Shown: one piece after another, positions 34,259 to 45,222 of the stretch
Position numbering within the stretch: the first letter of the stretch is position 1
Layout: each line of letters begins with the position of its first letter
From: Aequorivita capsosiphonis DSM 23843
GTDB taxonomy: Bacteria > Bacteroidota > Bacteroidia > Flavobacteriales > Flavobacteriaceae
DNA: 64,000 nucleotides
Direction of reading: 5' to 3'
Assembly: GCF_000429125.1 (NCBI RefSeq)
Contig: NZ_AUBG01000002.1
Location: 248,001 to 312,000 of the forward strand
Program-made: the position numbers and the translations under genes
The notes under the pieces: model-generated
The model's input: the letters and a program-made list of their open reading frames with translations, nothing else
What the model was told of the DNA's origin: nothing
Database searches by the model: none

Positions 34259-36928
34259 AAATAATGTTCCTTGTCCGTCGTCATCAGTTTTAGAGTCATC
34301 TGAATCATCGCTCTTTTTTGACTTTTCATCTCCTGAAGCATCATTATCCTCGGTAACAACTTCAATTTCCTTTGGCTCGCTGGGCTTTGGAGCTTCGTAA
34401 ACAAGTGGCTCCATAGTGTTTATTTCCAAAACTTTTTCTTTGGTCAACTGATTGCCCATTGCGGTAATTCCTTTTATCGCTATAAACTCTTCTAAATTTA
34501 ACTCCAAATTTTCTTCACGCTCCTGCCCTCTTTTCTTTGTAAAAACTATTTCGGCCATGGGGCGGTGTTCCGTAAATATTTTTTCTAAATACGAATCAGG
34601 GTGCTCAGTAATGATGGCTTCCTCTTTATCAGGATGCTCAATTAGGAAACGCTTTACATAAAACAATTGCTTATCCCCTTCCCAATAAATAGCACTTATG
34701 GGTTTTTTAGGGTCCCATTTTTCTAGAATGATCATATCATCATCAAAGCGCAAGGTTAAATCTGGAATTACAGTTTTAACAATACCTTTTTGGTTGATGA
34801 TTAGCAATCTATCTTCCTTGCGGAATTCACCTAAGAGCTCTCCGCGATCGTCTACATTTAATCGCTGTACAGAATCGTCAAACCAGATTTTACGTGGTTT
34901 TAAAGTTGAAAGCCCCTTCTCTTTCAGCTCAATTTTTCTGATAGAGTATTTTGTAACAATATTTCCTTTGGATTTTCTTCCTTTCACTAACTGATCTGAA
35001 AAATCAAGATCAAATTTCAGCTTTTTGATACTTCCGGACTGACGTAAAAATATAGTTACAACTTCGGCTTCTCCATTGGGATTGGCCGTAAAATAAATAG
35101 CTTTGGAACCTTTTGTTCCATTTGTCATATCATATTCCCTATCTCTCGTTGTAGAAGTTACCGCGAAACGTTTTACGTAGTTTGCGCCGCGAGGACCATC
35201 GCGATAGATCATATTGTAAATGGTTCGCTTGTCCTTCTTCTTAAAAACCGCAACATGGATAATCCCTTTCCCAATAAAGGTTTTTTGATCCACCCTAGTA
35301 ACCATCATTTTTCCCTCTTCAGTAAAAACAATAATATCGTCAATGTCGCTACATTCGGTTACGTATTCGTCTCGTTTTAGGCTGGTGCCAACAAAACCTT
35401 CAGCTCTATTCACATAGAGCTTTGTATTCCGGATGACAACCTTAGTTGCCTCAATATCATCAAAGGTTCTTATTTCTGTTTTTCGCTCCTTTCCGGCTCC
35501 ATATTCCTTTTTCAGCCTCTTAAAATAGTCAATAGAATACTCAATTAAGTTTGCTAAGTGATGCTTTATCTGAGCAATACTATCTTCCAGTGCATCAATC
35601 TTTTGTTGGGCTTTGTCTATATCGAATTTTGAAATTCTTTTGATTCGAATTTCGGTCAATCTAACGATATCATCTTCAGTAATAGCACGCTTTAAATGTT
35701 TGATATGCGGCTGCAAACCCTTGTCGATTGCAGCTATTACTCCTTGCCAAGTTTCCTCTTCTTCTATGTCTCGGTAGATTCTGTTTTCAATGAAAATACG
35801 TTCTAAGGAAGCAAAGTGCCACTGCTCTTCCAATTCACTCAATTGGATTTCGAGTTCACTTTTTAGCAATTCTACGGTGCGGTCCGTACTTACGCGAAGC
35901 ATTTCAGAAACCCCTACGAACAAGGGTTTATTATCTTCAATAACGCAACCCAATGGAGAAATGGATGATTCGCAAGCGGTGAATGCATAAAGTGCATCGA
36001 TAGTTCTATCTGGTGAAATGCCACCAGGTAGATGAATTTGGATTTCCACTTCGGCAGCAGTGTTGTCCTCTATCTTTTTAATTTTTATTTTCCCTTTATC
36101 ATTCGCCTTTAAAATAGAATCAATGAGCGATGAAGTATTTGTACCGAAAGGAATCTCGGTAATTACAAGTGTATTTTTATCAAGTTGGCTGATACGTGCC
36201 CGGCTTCTAATTTTTCCGCCACGCAATCCGTCGTTGTAATTGGCTACATCCATAATTCCACCCGTTGGGAAATCGGGATAGATTTGAAATTTTTTACCTT
36301 GCAAATGCTTTACGGAAGCGTCTATCAGCTCAATAAAGTTATGCGGTAAGATTTTAGTTGAAAGTCCAACAGCGATTCCTTCTCCACCTTGATTTAGCAG
36401 CAGTGGAAACTTAACGGGTAGGTTAATGGGTTCTTTTCTACGACCATCATAAGAAGCTTGCCATCTGGTTATCTTAGGGTTGTAAACCACATCAACAGCA
36501 AATTTTGAAAGCCGCGCTTCAATATATCGAGAGGCAGCAGCGCTATCGCCCGTAAGAATATTCCCCCAGTTTCCTTGGGTGTCAATTAATAAATCTTTTT
36601 GTCCAATCTGCACCATGGCATCTGCAATACTAGCATCTCCGTGTGGGTGATACTGCATCGTATGTCCTACAATGTTCGCTACTTTATTGTATCGGCCATC
36701 ATCCAAATCTTTCATGGACTGCATAATACGACGCTGCACAGGTTTAAAACCGTCCTCTATTGCGGGTACAGCACGTTCTAGGATTACGTAGCTAGCATAA
36801 TCCAAAAACCAGTCGCGGTACATTCCAGTTACCTTTTTAATGGTATCGGCGGAAGTATCGTCGTTTACGCCCAAATAGTCTGGACCTGTGATTTCTTGTT
36901 CTTCGTTATTGTCGAGTTCGTCACTCAT
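34256..36928 (-). CDS. parC: DNA topoisomerase IV subunit A
   Basis: This 890-residue type IIA topoisomerase A subunit has the catalytic tyrosine at Tyr135 (AASRYIEARL), the winged-helix GHTMQYHPHGDAS, and a C-terminal beta-pinwheel domain (~500-800). It lacks a GyrA-box of the QRRGGKG type. It is therefore called ParC rather than GyrA, which the ParE neighbour supports. ParC cuts and passes DNA to decatenate chromosomes. The last ~60 residues are acidic and low-complexity. parE lies ~215 bp upstream on the same strand. Confidence 0.9.
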   Translation of the reverse strand: MSDELDNNEEQEITGPDYLGVNDDTSADTIKKVTGMYRDWFLDYASYVILERAVPAIEDGFKPVQRRIMQSMKDLDDGRYNKVANIVGHTMQYHPHGDASIADAMVQIGQKDLLIDTQGNWGNILTGDSAAASRYIEARLSKFAVDVVYNPKITRWQASYDGRRKEPINLPVKFPLLLNQGGEGIAVGLSTKILPHNFIELIDASVKHLQGKKFQIYPDFPTGGIMDVANYNDGLRGGKIRSRARISQLDKNTLVITEIPFGTNTSSLIDSILKANDKGKIKIKKIEDNTAAEVEIQIHLPGGISPDRTIDALYAFTACESSISPLGCVIEDNKPLFVGVSEMLRVSTDRTVELLKSELEIQLSELEEQWHFASLERIFIENRIYRDIEEEETWQGVIAAIDKGLQPHIKHLKRAITEDDIVRLTEIRIKRISKFDIDKAQQKIDALEDSIAQIKHHLANLIEYSIDYFKRLKKEYGAGKERKTEIRTFDDIEATKVVIRNTKLYVNRAEGFVGTSLKRDEYVTECSDIDDIIVFTEEGKMMVTRVDQKTFIGKGIIHVAVFKKKDKRTIYNMIYRDGPRGANYVKRFAVTSTTRDREYDMTNGTKGSKAIYFTANPNGEAEVVTIFLRQSGSIKKLKFDLDFSDQLVKGRKSKGNIVTKYSIRKIELKEKGLSTLKPRKIWFDDSVQRLNVDDRGELLGEFRKEDRLLIINQKGIVKTVIPDLTLRFDDDMIILEKWDPKKPISAIYWEGDKQLFYVKRFLIEHPDKEEAIITEHPDSYLEKIFTEHRPMAEIVFTKKRGQEREENLELNLEEFIAIKGITAMGNQLTKEKVLEINTMEPLVYEAPKPSEPKEIEVVTEDNDASGDEKSKKSDDSDDSKTDDDGQGTLF

Positions 36929-36996
36929 TATATATTACCTATTCTTTATTTTTATTATTTATTCTCTGCGTAGGTAGCTCTGGGGTTCTTTGTTAT

Positions 36997-37048
36997 CCCG
37001 ATAGCTATCGGGACTGTGCTATAGCTATTACGCCGTCCCGATAGCTAT
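36997..37048. repeat. Palindrome CCCGATAGCTATCGGG plus a half copy between parC and parE
   Basis: A perfect palindrome lies at 36997-37012 and a partial copy (CCCGATAGCTAT) at 37037-37048. They lie in the 215-bp space after parE and before the parC start. Confidence 0.8.
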
Positions 37049-37143
37049 TTAGCCCTTAGGATTCCGTGTATATAGATAAAGATCTCAATTTATTAGCACT
37101 CGTGAGCATACTGCCAACTGCTACTGAATACTGAACACTTTTT

Positions 37144-38994
37144 TTACTCCTCAACTCTATCCAACTCCACCTTCAAATTATCAATAATAAACTCCTGCCG
37201 GTCCGGGGTGTTTTTTCCCATATAAAACGAAAGCAATTCCTCAATACTCATTGACTTATCAAGCATTACAGGATCTAAACGTATATCGTTCCCAATAAAA
37301 TGCACAAATTCATCAGGTGAAATTTCACCTAAACCTTTAAATCGGGTGATTTCCGGTTTTGGCTTTAATTTCTCCATGGCGTTCCTTCGTTCATCTTCGG
37401 AATAGCAATAAATGGTTTCTTTTTTATTTCGAACACGGAATAATGGGGTTTGTAAAATATAGAGATGTCCTTCTTTTATCAATTCTGGAAAAAACTGAAG
37501 AAAAAACGTAATCAACAGCAAACGAATGTGCATTCCGTCCACATCGGCATCTGTGGCGATTACGATGTTGTTATACCGCAAATCTTCCATGGAATCTTCA
37601 ATATTCAACGCGGCTTGCAAAAGATTGAATTCTTCGTTTTCGTAAACAATCTTTTTCGTCATTCCGTAGGTGTTCAAGGGTTTTCCTCGAAGCGAAAAAA
37701 CGGCTTGTGTATTTACATCCCGACTTTTAGTGATGCTTCCACTCGCAGAGTCTCCCTCGGTTATAAACAAAGTAGATTCTAGGTTTCTTGCGTTTTTAAC
37801 ATCTGCCAGATGCACGCGGCAATCTCTCAGTTTTTTATTGTGAAGATTGGCTTTTTTTGCACGGTCTTTTGCCAGTTTTCTAATTCCACTTAACTCTTTG
37901 CGTTCCCGTTCGGCTTGTACTATTTTTCGCTGAATTGCGTCTGCTACCTCTGCGTTTTTATGAAGGTAATTATCGAGCTGCGTTTTTACAAAATCATTGA
38001 TAAATGTTCTAACAGTAGGCAGCTCACCACCCATATCAGTAGAACCGAGCTTGGTTTTGGTCTGACTCTCAAAAACAGGCTCCATGACCTTGATGCTGAC
38101 CGCCGAAACAATAGATTTCCGCACATCGCTGGCATCGTAATTTTTACCGTAAAACTCCCGTACCGTTTTCACCAAAGCTTCTCGGAAAGCAGCTAAATGC
38201 GTTCCACCCTGCGTGGTATTCTGACCGTTTACAAAACTGTGATATTCTTCGCTGTATTGGGTTTTACTGTGTGTTATGGCAACTTCAATGTCTTCACCAC
38301 GAAGATGAATTATGGGGTATGCCATATCTTCTTCGGAAATGGTTTCCATCAATAGATCTTTCAGTCCATTTTCGGAATAAAACTTTTCGCCATTAAAATC
38401 TATCGTCAGTCTTGGATTGAGATAGACGTAGTTTTTGAGCATTTTCTGCACATATTCCGTGCGGTATTTAAAATTTTTAAAAATACCTTCGTCGGGAATA
38501 AATATTACCTTGGTACCTTTTCGCTTTGAAGATTCTTCTATAGCTATGTCGTTGGTGAGCTCTCCCAAAGAAAATTCCGCAACTTTCATTTTGTTCTCGC
38601 GCACCGATTCCACCTTGAAAAATGATGAAAGTGCATTTACAGCTTTGGTACCAACCCCGTTTAAGCCGACCGATTTCTTAAAAGCGCGGCTATCATACTT
38701 CCCTCCGGTGTTCATTTTTGAAACTACATCCACTACTTTTCCAAGTGGAATTCCACGTCCGTAATCGCGAACTTTAACTTCTTTGTCCTTGATGCGCACC
38801 TCGATGGTTTTTCCGGAACCCATTACGAATTCATCTATACAGTTGTCAATCACCTCTTTTAGAAGGATATAGATACCATCATCGGGTGAGGAACCATCAC
38901 CCAATTTCCCAATATACATCCCTGGGCGCATCCGGATATGTTCTTTCCAGTCGAGCGAGCGTATGTTGTCTTCGGTATATTGTGTTTCGGTCAT
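37144..38994 (-). CDS. parE: DNA topoisomerase IV subunit B
   Basis: This 616-residue GHKL ATPase subunit of topoisomerase IV contains the ATP-binding [16 protein letters not shown] and [14 protein letters not shown] motifs. The Toprim domain carries [11 protein letters not shown] and [16 protein letters not shown], and the C-terminus has [13 protein letters not shown]. It supplies ATP-driven DNA capture to ParC, encoded next on the same strand. The length is typical of ParE and shorter than GyrB of this phylum (~645). Confidence 0.92.
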   Translation of the reverse strand: MTETQYTEDNIRSLDWKEHIRMRPGMYIGKLGDGSSPDDGIYILLKEVIDNCIDEFVMGSGKTIEVRIKDKEVKVRDYGRGIPLGKVVDVVSKMNTGGKYDSRAFKKSVGLNGVGTKAVNALSSFFKVESVRENKMKVAEFSLGELTNDIAIEESSKRKGTKVIFIPDEGIFKNFKYRTEYVQKMLKNYVYLNPRLTIDFNGEKFYSENGLKDLLMETISEEDMAYPIIHLRGEDIEVAITHSKTQYSEEYHSFVNGQNTTQGGTHLAAFREALVKTVREFYGKNYDASDVRKSIVSAVSIKVMEPVFESQTKTKLGSTDMGGELPTVRTFINDFVKTQLDNYLHKNAEVADAIQRKIVQAERERKELSGIRKLAKDRAKKANLHNKKLRDCRVHLADVKNARNLESTLFITEGDSASGSITKSRDVNTQAVFSLRGKPLNTYGMTKKIVYENEEFNLLQAALNIEDSMEDLRYNNIVIATDADVDGMHIRLLLITFFLQFFPELIKEGHLYILQTPLFRVRNKKETIYCYSEDERRNAMEKLKPKPEITRFKGLGEISPDEFVHFIGNDIRLDPVMLDKSMSIEELLSFYMGKNTPDRQEFIIDNLKVELDRVEE

Positions 38995-39242
38995 AAGGAT
39001 TTGGTGTAGGGTTGCTAATATAAATATACGTTAGCACTTGTGAAACCAATACTTGGGAAAGTAATTAACAATAAAATGATTTAGATTGTTAGTAATTTGC
39101 TTTCAACTACAAGTGCGAGAAAATCTCAATTTATTCAGAATAAAATACTATATGTTTTCTTCAAAAGCAAGTGTTTTGAATTCTTTCGAAAAAAGTCTTT
39201 CTAAGGTCGAAGGAATGAACTGTTAAGGTTAGAAAGAAGCTT

Positions 39243-40682
39243 TCAGTAATTTGGGTTTTCGTATAAAGCCATATAAACGCCCAATTGAGAAAATTTCTGT
39301 TTTAACACCCACGAATTCAAGACTGTATCCATAGTAGCATCATCCATAGAATTTTCCACATTACTCATCAACATATATTTATTTTTGTCTAAATCTGGAT
39401 TGGGAATATGGAAGACTTTGGTCTTAACTTTTGTATTCGCTGGATCATTTATATTTTCTCTTAAATAGGTTGCAATTTGAATTCGTTTGAAATTATTCGT
39501 ATCAATATAATTTTGCATTTTTCTTTCTACGGGGAAAAAGTTAAGATATGCAAAGGAACTATCCCAAGCTTGAGCAATTTTAGGAGGATAAATCCAAAAA
39601 TGTCCCGTGATTAGGCCAATGCAAGCTAAAGGAATAAGCCATTTTTTAATGTTTACTTGACGCACTTCATCATATAAAAGATTGACAAACAAAATCATGA
39701 CCAATAGATATGAAATCATTACATATCGCGGTCCTGAAGGATTGCTAAACGGCACAATTCCGAAGAAAAACACAATTACGAAAACTACTAATAGCAAAAA
39801 TGTTTTATGTGTTGCTTTGTTAAAATTTAAACTTGAATTTCTGTATTTCCAAAGTAAAATACACGTTGGAAATACAATAAAAATTCTTCCGAAGTCTAAA
39901 TAAAACTTCAAATAAGCAAGTGCATTTTTAAAGATAGTTTGAAATGACGCCACTTCTCGATGTTGTGAATAGTTTCTTTGCTTGGTAATAATTGCCCAAC
40001 CTATTTCGCTATACTGATAGATGGCAAAAATCAAAAATAATACTATCCCAATCAAATAGGGATACAGTTGCTTTTTACTATAATTTAGATAGTGATTTTT
40101 ATTTAAAATGAAGTGACAGATACCTAGTGCAATAAACACATAGATGCCACGTAAGTTTGTCAATAATGCACCTACTAAGGCTATGGTGAGCAAGAGGAAT
40201 TTGTTTTTAAGTAAAGCGTTGCAGCCTAATAATGTAAAAAACAGAAGTAACATATCATTGTTTAAACTGGTAGTCTGCGCAAGTAACGTAGGTTCTAGAC
40301 AAATAAAGAAGAACAGAATCAACGGAACATTTTCATCAAATAATGATTTAACTAATCTAAAAAGTTGATAAAAAACTCCAATATTTATAAGGAGCAACAG
40401 CATTCTACTCGCCCAAAGTGATTGACCAAGAATTTTCCAGGTAAGCGCTAGGCTTGTTATCCAGAGCGGCGGGTGACCAGAATTCATGTCACTCGGAACG
40501 ATTAAGCTTCCAAAGTTATTCTCATAAATCCAACCCGCGCGTAATGCCTTACTTGTTGCGTCCCAAAAAAAAGGGATGTCTATAGTTAAGTAATATTCTA
40601 TAACTAACAGTATAAATACTGTTAAGAGGTATTTTGAGTCATTGGAAGTGAATGAATTTTTCATGAAATTTAAAGCAGGCAT
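39243..40682 (-). CDS. GT39-like membrane glycosyltransferase
   Basis: This 479-residue protein has about eleven membrane helices. The first external loop carries acidic residues in IDIPFFWDATSKALRAGWI and then NSGHPPLWIT, the pattern of GT-C enzymes (GT39, ArnT, PMT_2) that use polyprenyl-phosphate sugars. The acceptor is unknown. An alternative start is the ATG at 40664 (MKNSFTSNDSKYLL), six codons later. It stands alone, with ~250 bp of unremarkable sequence between it and parE. Confidence 0.75.
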   Translation of the reverse strand: MPALNFMKNSFTSNDSKYLLTVFILLVIEYYLTIDIPFFWDATSKALRAGWIYENNFGSLIVPSDMNSGHPPLWITSLALTWKILGQSLWASRMLLLLINIGVFYQLFRLVKSLFDENVPLILFFFICLEPTLLAQTTSLNNDMLLLFFTLLGCNALLKNKFLLLTIALVGALLTNLRGIYVFIALGICHFILNKNHYLNYSKKQLYPYLIGIVLFLIFAIYQYSEIGWAIITKQRNYSQHREVASFQTIFKNALAYLKFYLDFGRIFIVFPTCILLWKYRNSSLNFNKATHKTFLLLVVFVIVFFFGIVPFSNPSGPRYVMISYLLVMILFVNLLYDEVRQVNIKKWLIPLACIGLITGHFWIYPPKIAQAWDSSFAYLNFFPVERKMQNYIDTNNFKRIQIATYLRENINDPANTKVKTKVFHIPNPDLDKNKYMLMSNVENSMDDATMDTVLNSWVLKQKFSQLGVYMALYENPNY

Positions 40683-40872
40683 TTAAAAAGGATCGATGTT
40701 GCTATTGAAAAAATTATTTTAATCAAGCTAGCAAATTATGAAAAATAGCCGAACCGCGAAATATGGATATGACGATAAATCAAATTTTTGCTAAACTTTT
40801 GTGAAGAAAGCCTCTTCTAATAGAGTAGCTGGATTTCTTTTTATAATTTCATAGCGCAAATAAAAAACCTAC

Positions 40873-41799
40873 ATGGAATTTATAGACTACTACAAAGTTC
40901 TTGGAGTCAACAAAAGTGCGACGGCCGCAGAAATAAAAAAGGCGTATCGCAAACTGGCAAGAAAGTTACACCCCGATTTAAACCCCAACGATAAAGCTGC
41001 ACAAGAAAAATTTCAGAAAATAAATGAGGCGAATGAGGTTTTGAGCGATCCAGAAAAACGCAAAAAATTCGACCAATATGGAAAAGATTGGCAACATGCC
41101 GATGCCTTTGAAGAAGCGAAAAAACAACAAGGCTCACAAGGATTTGGTGGCGGTTATGGCGGTAGCAGAAGCTATGGCGGCGGCGCACAAGGCTATGAAG
41201 AAAGCCAGTTCTCCGACTTTTTTGAATCTATGTTTGGAGGCAGTGGCGGTGGTTTTAGCGGTGGCGGCGGTAGAAGACAAACATCCCAATTTAAAGGTCA
41301 GGATTTAAATGCCACACTTCGGCTTAATTTGACCGACATTTTAAAAGATCAAAAACAGACCATTAGCATAGGTGATAAAAAAATAGGGCTTACAATTCCT
41401 GCCGGTGTTGAAGATGGGCAAACAATTAAAATAAAAAACTACGGAGGCGAGGGAATGAATGGCGGTCCAAAAGGTGATCTTTTCATTACTTTCGAGGTCT
41501 TAAACAATACCACATTTAAAAGAATGAATAGCGATTTGTATTCTAATGAAAATATTTCACTCTACACCGCTCTTTTAGGTGGCGATATCACTGTTAAAAC
41601 ACTAACTGGTAAAGTAAAGTTGAAGGTAAAACCCGAAACTCAAAACGACACTAAAGTTAAACTGAAAGGAAAAGGATTGCCTAAGTACAAGAAAGAAGAT
41701 CAACATGGCGACTTGTACATAACCTATAAAATTGACCTACCTAAAAGCCTTTCCGATAAAGAAAAAGAATTATTTACCGAACTTTCAAAACTGAGATAA
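40873..41799 (+). CDS. cbpA: CbpA-type J-domain co-chaperone (curved DNA-binding protein A)
   Basis: This 308-residue class B J-protein has an N-terminal J domain with HPD at 33-35, a Gly-rich linker (~88-140), and two C-terminal beta-barrel substrate-binding domains starting near [13 protein letters not shown]. It lacks the Cys-rich zinc finger of DnaJ. It stimulates Hsp70 ATPase activity and, in E. coli, also binds curved DNA. The stop codon overlaps the cbpM start by one base, a classic CbpA-CbpM pair. Confidence 0.92.
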   Translation: MEFIDYYKVLGVNKSATAAEIKKAYRKLARKLHPDLNPNDKAAQEKFQKINEANEVLSDPEKRKKFDQYGKDWQHADAFEEAKKQQGSQGFGGGYGGSRSYGGGAQGYEESQFSDFFESMFGGSGGGFSGGGGRRQTSQFKGQDLNATLRLNLTDILKDQKQTISIGDKKIGLTIPAGVEDGQTIKIKNYGGEGMNGGPKGDLFITFEVLNNTTFKRMNSDLYSNENISLYTALLGGDITVKTLTGKVKLKVKPETQNDTKVKLKGKGLPKYKKEDQHGDLYITYKIDLPKSLSDKEKELFTELSKLR

Positions 41800-42089
41800 T
41801 GGCACAGGAAAAATATATATTGGTAAGCCTCTATTGCGAACAGTCACATATTGAAAATACTTTTGTTCAAAATCTGTATGAATATGGCTTGGTAAATCTT
41901 GAAGAAAGGGAAAGCGAAACTTTTATTGATGAGGACGACATTACAGAGATAGAGCGGTTATTTCGTTTGCACCACGATCTCGGAATCAATTATGAAGGCT
42001 TAGACGCAATAAAACAAATGCTGAACCGAATGAGAAAGATGGAAAAAGAGCTGGATCTACTTCAAAAAAAACTGCGTTTATATGAATAA
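41799..42089 (+). CDS. cbpM: CbpM-type chaperone modulator
   Basis: This 96-residue MerR-like helical protein has VNLEERESETFIDEDDITEIERLFRLHHDLGI and a C-terminal leucine-rich helix (MLNRMRKMEKELDLLQKKL). CbpM binds the J domain of CbpA and blocks its action on Hsp70. It starts on the last base of the cbpA stop, so the two are made together. Confidence 0.9.
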   Translation: MAQEKYILVSLYCEQSHIENTFVQNLYEYGLVNLEERESETFIDEDDITEIERLFRLHHDLGINYEGLDAIKQMLNRMRKMEKELDLLQKKLRLYE

Positions 42090-42201
42090 TAAATTTCCAA
42101 AGTGATGATGTGTCTCTTATAATTTCGTGTTAAAAATAATTTTAGCATTTTAACAATACTATATCTTTATTCAAACTTAAAACTAATCAATAAAGCATTT
42201 T

Positions 42202-43191
42202 ATGGTAAAATTCGTCGGTATTTTAGCACTATTTCTTACTGCAAATATATATTCCCAAAGTATAAATCAAGAATCATTAAATACGCTTCAACAAAATGAT
42301 GTGGCGTCATTAACTACTATTAAAGAATTAAACACCTTCTCTAATTCACTTTCTTATAACCTCTATGATCAAGATGACTTTACCCAAAGTTCATCCGAAA
42401 TCAACAATCTTAATACGCTGAATCTAAAAAATAGCAACTCACCTTATGAGTGGAAATGGCTGAGAGATGGAATTTGGACAGGAACGGCCTTGGGAGGTGC
42501 CGTACTGGGATATTCTCTTATAATAAGTAAAGACGATATTACTGAAGTTAGGTTGCAAGAAGTACTCGCTAAGGAAAAGGATATTAATTTTTTAGATAAA
42601 TGGGCTGCCGGAAATGATTCCGAAGCCGCTTTAGGACAGAGTAACATTCCTTTTGCTATATCTTTTGCCACCCCTTTAGTTTTACTTTTTGACGATGATA
42701 TCAATGATCATGCAGGGCAATATTTAGGCTTATATTTAGAAAGCCTAGCGACAACTGCTGCAATATATACCATAACCGCAGGACTGGTAAATAGATCACG
42801 ACCTTATGTATATAGTGATGGCGCCTCTTTGGATAGACGTTTAATAAACAATGGGCAACGCTCCTTTTATTCAGGCCACGTGGCCGCGGCTGCAACAGCA
42901 ACGTTTTTTGCTGCTAAAGTTTATACAGATTACCACCCAGAAACTTCGGGTAAAGTATTTATATGGGGAGGCGCCGCAGCGATACCCGCTACCGTGGGTT
43001 TCTTTAGAATTAAAGCAGGACAACACTTTTTAACCGATGTACTTTTGGGGTATGCTTTAGGAGCTGCTACAGGAATTTTAGTCCCAGAACTTCATAAAAA
43101 GAAAATCGAAAACATGGATGTTTATCCCAGTTCAGGAACTAGCTTTAATGGCGATACGTATAGCGGAATGGCTTTTAGGTATAGTTTTTAG
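42202..43191 (+). CDS. PAP2-superfamily phosphatase, secreted or membrane
   Basis: This 329-residue protein has an N-terminal signal (residues 4-18 hydrophobic, then YSQS). The PAP2 motifs are NRSRPY (197-202; the usual K of KX6RP is not obvious), SGH (224-226), and RX5HX3D with Arg269, His275 and Asp279. There are several hydrophobic helices. PAP2 enzymes dephosphorylate lipids such as undecaprenyl diphosphate or phosphatidate. The exact substrate is unknown. A modest promoter-like TATCTTTA lies at 42162. Confidence 0.85.
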   Translation: MVKFVGILALFLTANIYSQSINQESLNTLQQNDVASLTTIKELNTFSNSLSYNLYDQDDFTQSSSEINNLNTLNLKNSNSPYEWKWLRDGIWTGTALGGAVLGYSLIISKDDITEVRLQEVLAKEKDINFLDKWAAGNDSEAALGQSNIPFAISFATPLVLLFDDDINDHAGQYLGLYLESLATTAAIYTITAGLVNRSRPYVYSDGASLDRRLINNGQRSFYSGHVAAAATATFFAAKVYTDYHPETSGKVFIWGGAAAIPATVGFFRIKAGQHFLTDVLLGYALGAATGILVPELHKKKIENMDVYPSSGTSFNGDTYSGMAFRYSF

Positions 43192-43262
43192 ATGTAAGAT
43201 GTGAGACATCAGATGTGAGAAAATAGTACAAGCTTCTCACATCTCAAGTCTCATATCTATAA

Positions 43263-44357
43263 TTACACGTTAAAGCGGAAGTGCATTACATCGCCATCCT
43301 TAACAATATATTCCTTCCCTTCTACTCCCATTTTTCCGGCTTCCTTAACTTTAGCTTCGCTACCGTAGGTTACATAGTCGTCATATTTTATTACTTCGGC
43401 ACGAATAAATCCTTTTTCAAAATCTGTATGGATTACTCCTGCTGCCTGTGGTGCAGTTGAGCCAACTGGAATAGTCCAAGCGCGGACTTCCTTTACACCA
43501 GCCGTAAAATAGGTTTGTAGGTTAAGTAAAGTATAGGCACTTCTAATTAATTTTGCGGAACCAGCTTCTTCCAATCCCAAATCTTCAAGGAACATCTGGC
43601 GTTCATCAAAAGTCTCGAGTTCTGTAATATCGGCTTCAGTTCCAACTGCCAAAACCAATACCTCGGCATTTTCTCCAGCAACGGCTTCTTTCACCTTTTC
43701 AACATAAGCATTTCCTGTAGCCGCCGAACCTTCATCTACGTTACATACGTACATTACCGGTTTGTCAGTAATAAACTGGGCGTTCACTATAAATTCTGCA
43801 CGCTCTTCATCAGATAAATCGATGGCACGAACAGAAATTCCAGCTTCTAAACCTGATTTTACTTTTAGTAATGCGGTTTCTTCTTTTTGAGCTTCTTTGT
43901 TTCCAGTACGTGCGGCACGTTTTACTTTTTCAAGTTTTTTATCAACCGTTTCAAGATCTTTTAACTGTAACTCAATATCGATTGTTTCCTTATCGCGGAT
44001 AGGGTTTACATTTCCATCTACATGAACAATATTATCGTCATCAAAACAACGAAGTACGTGTAAAATAGCATCGGTTTCACGAATATTGCTCAAAAATTGG
44101 TTTCCCAAACCTTCACCTTTACTCGCTCCTTTTACAAGTCCGGCGATATCTACTATTTCTACAGTTGCAGGAAGCACGCGTTCTGGGTTTACTAATTCCT
44201 CGAGCTTTAAAAGTCGCTTATCTGGAACATTTACCACACCCACATTCGGCTCAATGGTACAAAAAGGAAAGTTTGCACTTTGCGCCTTAGCGTTGCTCAA
44301 ACAATTGAAAAGAGTGGATTTTCCCACATTTGGTAATCCTACAATACCTGCTTTCAT
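43263..44357 (-). CDS. ychF: Redox-regulated ATPase YchF
   Basis: This 364-residue Obg-family P-loop protein has G1 [11 protein letters not shown] (7-17), G3 [20 protein letters not shown], and a C-terminal TGS domain ([15 protein letters not shown] and on). The G4 motif is of the NVDE type rather than NKxD, which agrees with the known ATP preference. It associates with the ribosome and oxidative stress control in other bacteria. It is alone in its unit, with a promoter ~185 bp upstream. Confidence 0.95.
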   Translation of the reverse strand: MKAGIVGLPNVGKSTLFNCLSNAKAQSANFPFCTIEPNVGVVNVPDKRLLKLEELVNPERVLPATVEIVDIAGLVKGASKGEGLGNQFLSNIRETDAILHVLRCFDDDNIVHVDGNVNPIRDKETIDIELQLKDLETVDKKLEKVKRAARTGNKEAQKEETALLKVKSGLEAGISVRAIDLSDEERAEFIVNAQFITDKPVMYVCNVDEGSAATGNAYVEKVKEAVAGENAEVLVLAVGTEADITELETFDERQMFLEDLGLEEAGSAKLIRSAYTLLNLQTYFTAGVKEVRAWTIPVGSTAPQAAGVIHTDFEKGFIRAEVIKYDDYVTYGSEAKVKEAGKMGVEGKEYIVKDGDVMHFRFNV

Positions 44358-44542
44358 AATTATATTTTATAATCTTTTAATATATATATTGACATAGTGC
44401 ACTAACAGATAGCATATTGGACGAAATTAATTGTTTTAAAATAATTCATTTCAAAAATAGTTTAGTCTTATCTCTTGCTTCCCAACGCCTAATGCTTTTT
44501 GATTTGTTTTTCTTAACGAAGCTAACCTCGGTTTAAGAAGCT

Positions 44543-44574
44543 GCAAATATACGTTTTAAGAACAAAGTTTCAAC
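44543..44574 (-). promoter_or_regulatory. Probable promoter of ychF
   Basis: Minus-strand GTTG (44574-44571) and TATATTTGC (44551-44543) are 19 bp apart. The first is off consensus by one base, the second is perfect. Confidence 0.55.
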
Positions 44575-44688
44575 AGGAGATTTCAAATTGCTTTTCAAAA
44601 AAAATTGGCTATTGTTTCACTTAAAATTTGCAAAAACTTAACTACATCAGGCCTAAGTTTACTAAATAAACAAAAACAACCAATAATT

Positions 44689-45162
44689 ATGAGAAAATTA
44701 ATCATGAGTGTAGCCATTGCGGCTTTTGCAATTGCAAGTATCCAGGCGCAGGAAAATAAAACCTTAAAAAAAGAATCTACCATAAAACGTGAAGTTACCA
44801 AGGAAGGAAGCAACGTTAGAGTAAAGGAAACTAAAAGTACTGACACAGAAAGTGGTGCTATTATTGTTGAAGGTAACAAAAAAACCAATCAAGAATTCAA
44901 CGAAAATACGAGCAAAAATATTTCAAAGGAAGTATTGGTAGATGCAGTTGATATTGATCAAAACAATGAAGCTTCAATTGCCAGAAAAAAAGAAATACAA
45001 CAGGCAGAACTAGAGAAATCCAAAAGGAATCAAGAAGAAATGGCTGCCCAAAAAAAACGGGAATATGATCAAAAACAGCTCCAGATGAAAAAGGAGCTGG
45101 CCGATAGAAGAGAAAATCTGCAAGCAAGACCTAAAGGAATGAATAAGCTTAGGAAAGACTAA
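44689..45162 (+). CDS. Secreted Lys/Glu-rich protein of unknown function
   Basis: This 157-residue protein has a clear signal peptide (MRKLIMSVAIAAFAIASIQAQ) followed directly by ENKTLKKESTIKREVTKEG. The mature part is charged and has a long helical tail (residues ~105-157, QQAELEKSKRNQEEMAAQKK) likely to form a coiled coil. The ATG at 44689 is chosen over one at 44605 because only the later start gives a signal peptide. It resembles the protein at 46374-46898 (both AQENK...TKES) and may be its paralogue. The function is unknown. Confidence 0.65.
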   Translation: MRKLIMSVAIAAFAIASIQAQENKTLKKESTIKREVTKEGSNVRVKETKSTDTESGAIIVEGNKKTNQEFNENTSKNISKEVLVDAVDIDQNNEASIARKKEIQQAELEKSKRNQEEMAAQKKREYDQKQLQMKKELADRRENLQARPKGMNKLRKD

Positions 45163-45183
45163 ATTTTTGTTTTAATATTTTAT

Positions 45184-45219
45184 AAAAGTCCATCTCTATT
45201 AATTGAGGTGGACTTTTTT
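45184..45219. terminator. Bidirectional terminator
   Basis: AAAAGTCCATCTC and GAGGTGGACTTTT pair (one G-T) around an AT loop between convergent genes. It has A- and T-runs on each side. Confidence 0.85.
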
Positions 45220-45222
45220 CAT

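Noticed and set aside
34256-36928. Calling this gene gyrA
   Set aside because: It lacks a QRRGGKG-type GyrA box and lies with a GyrB-like partner of ParE length; topoisomerase IV fits better.
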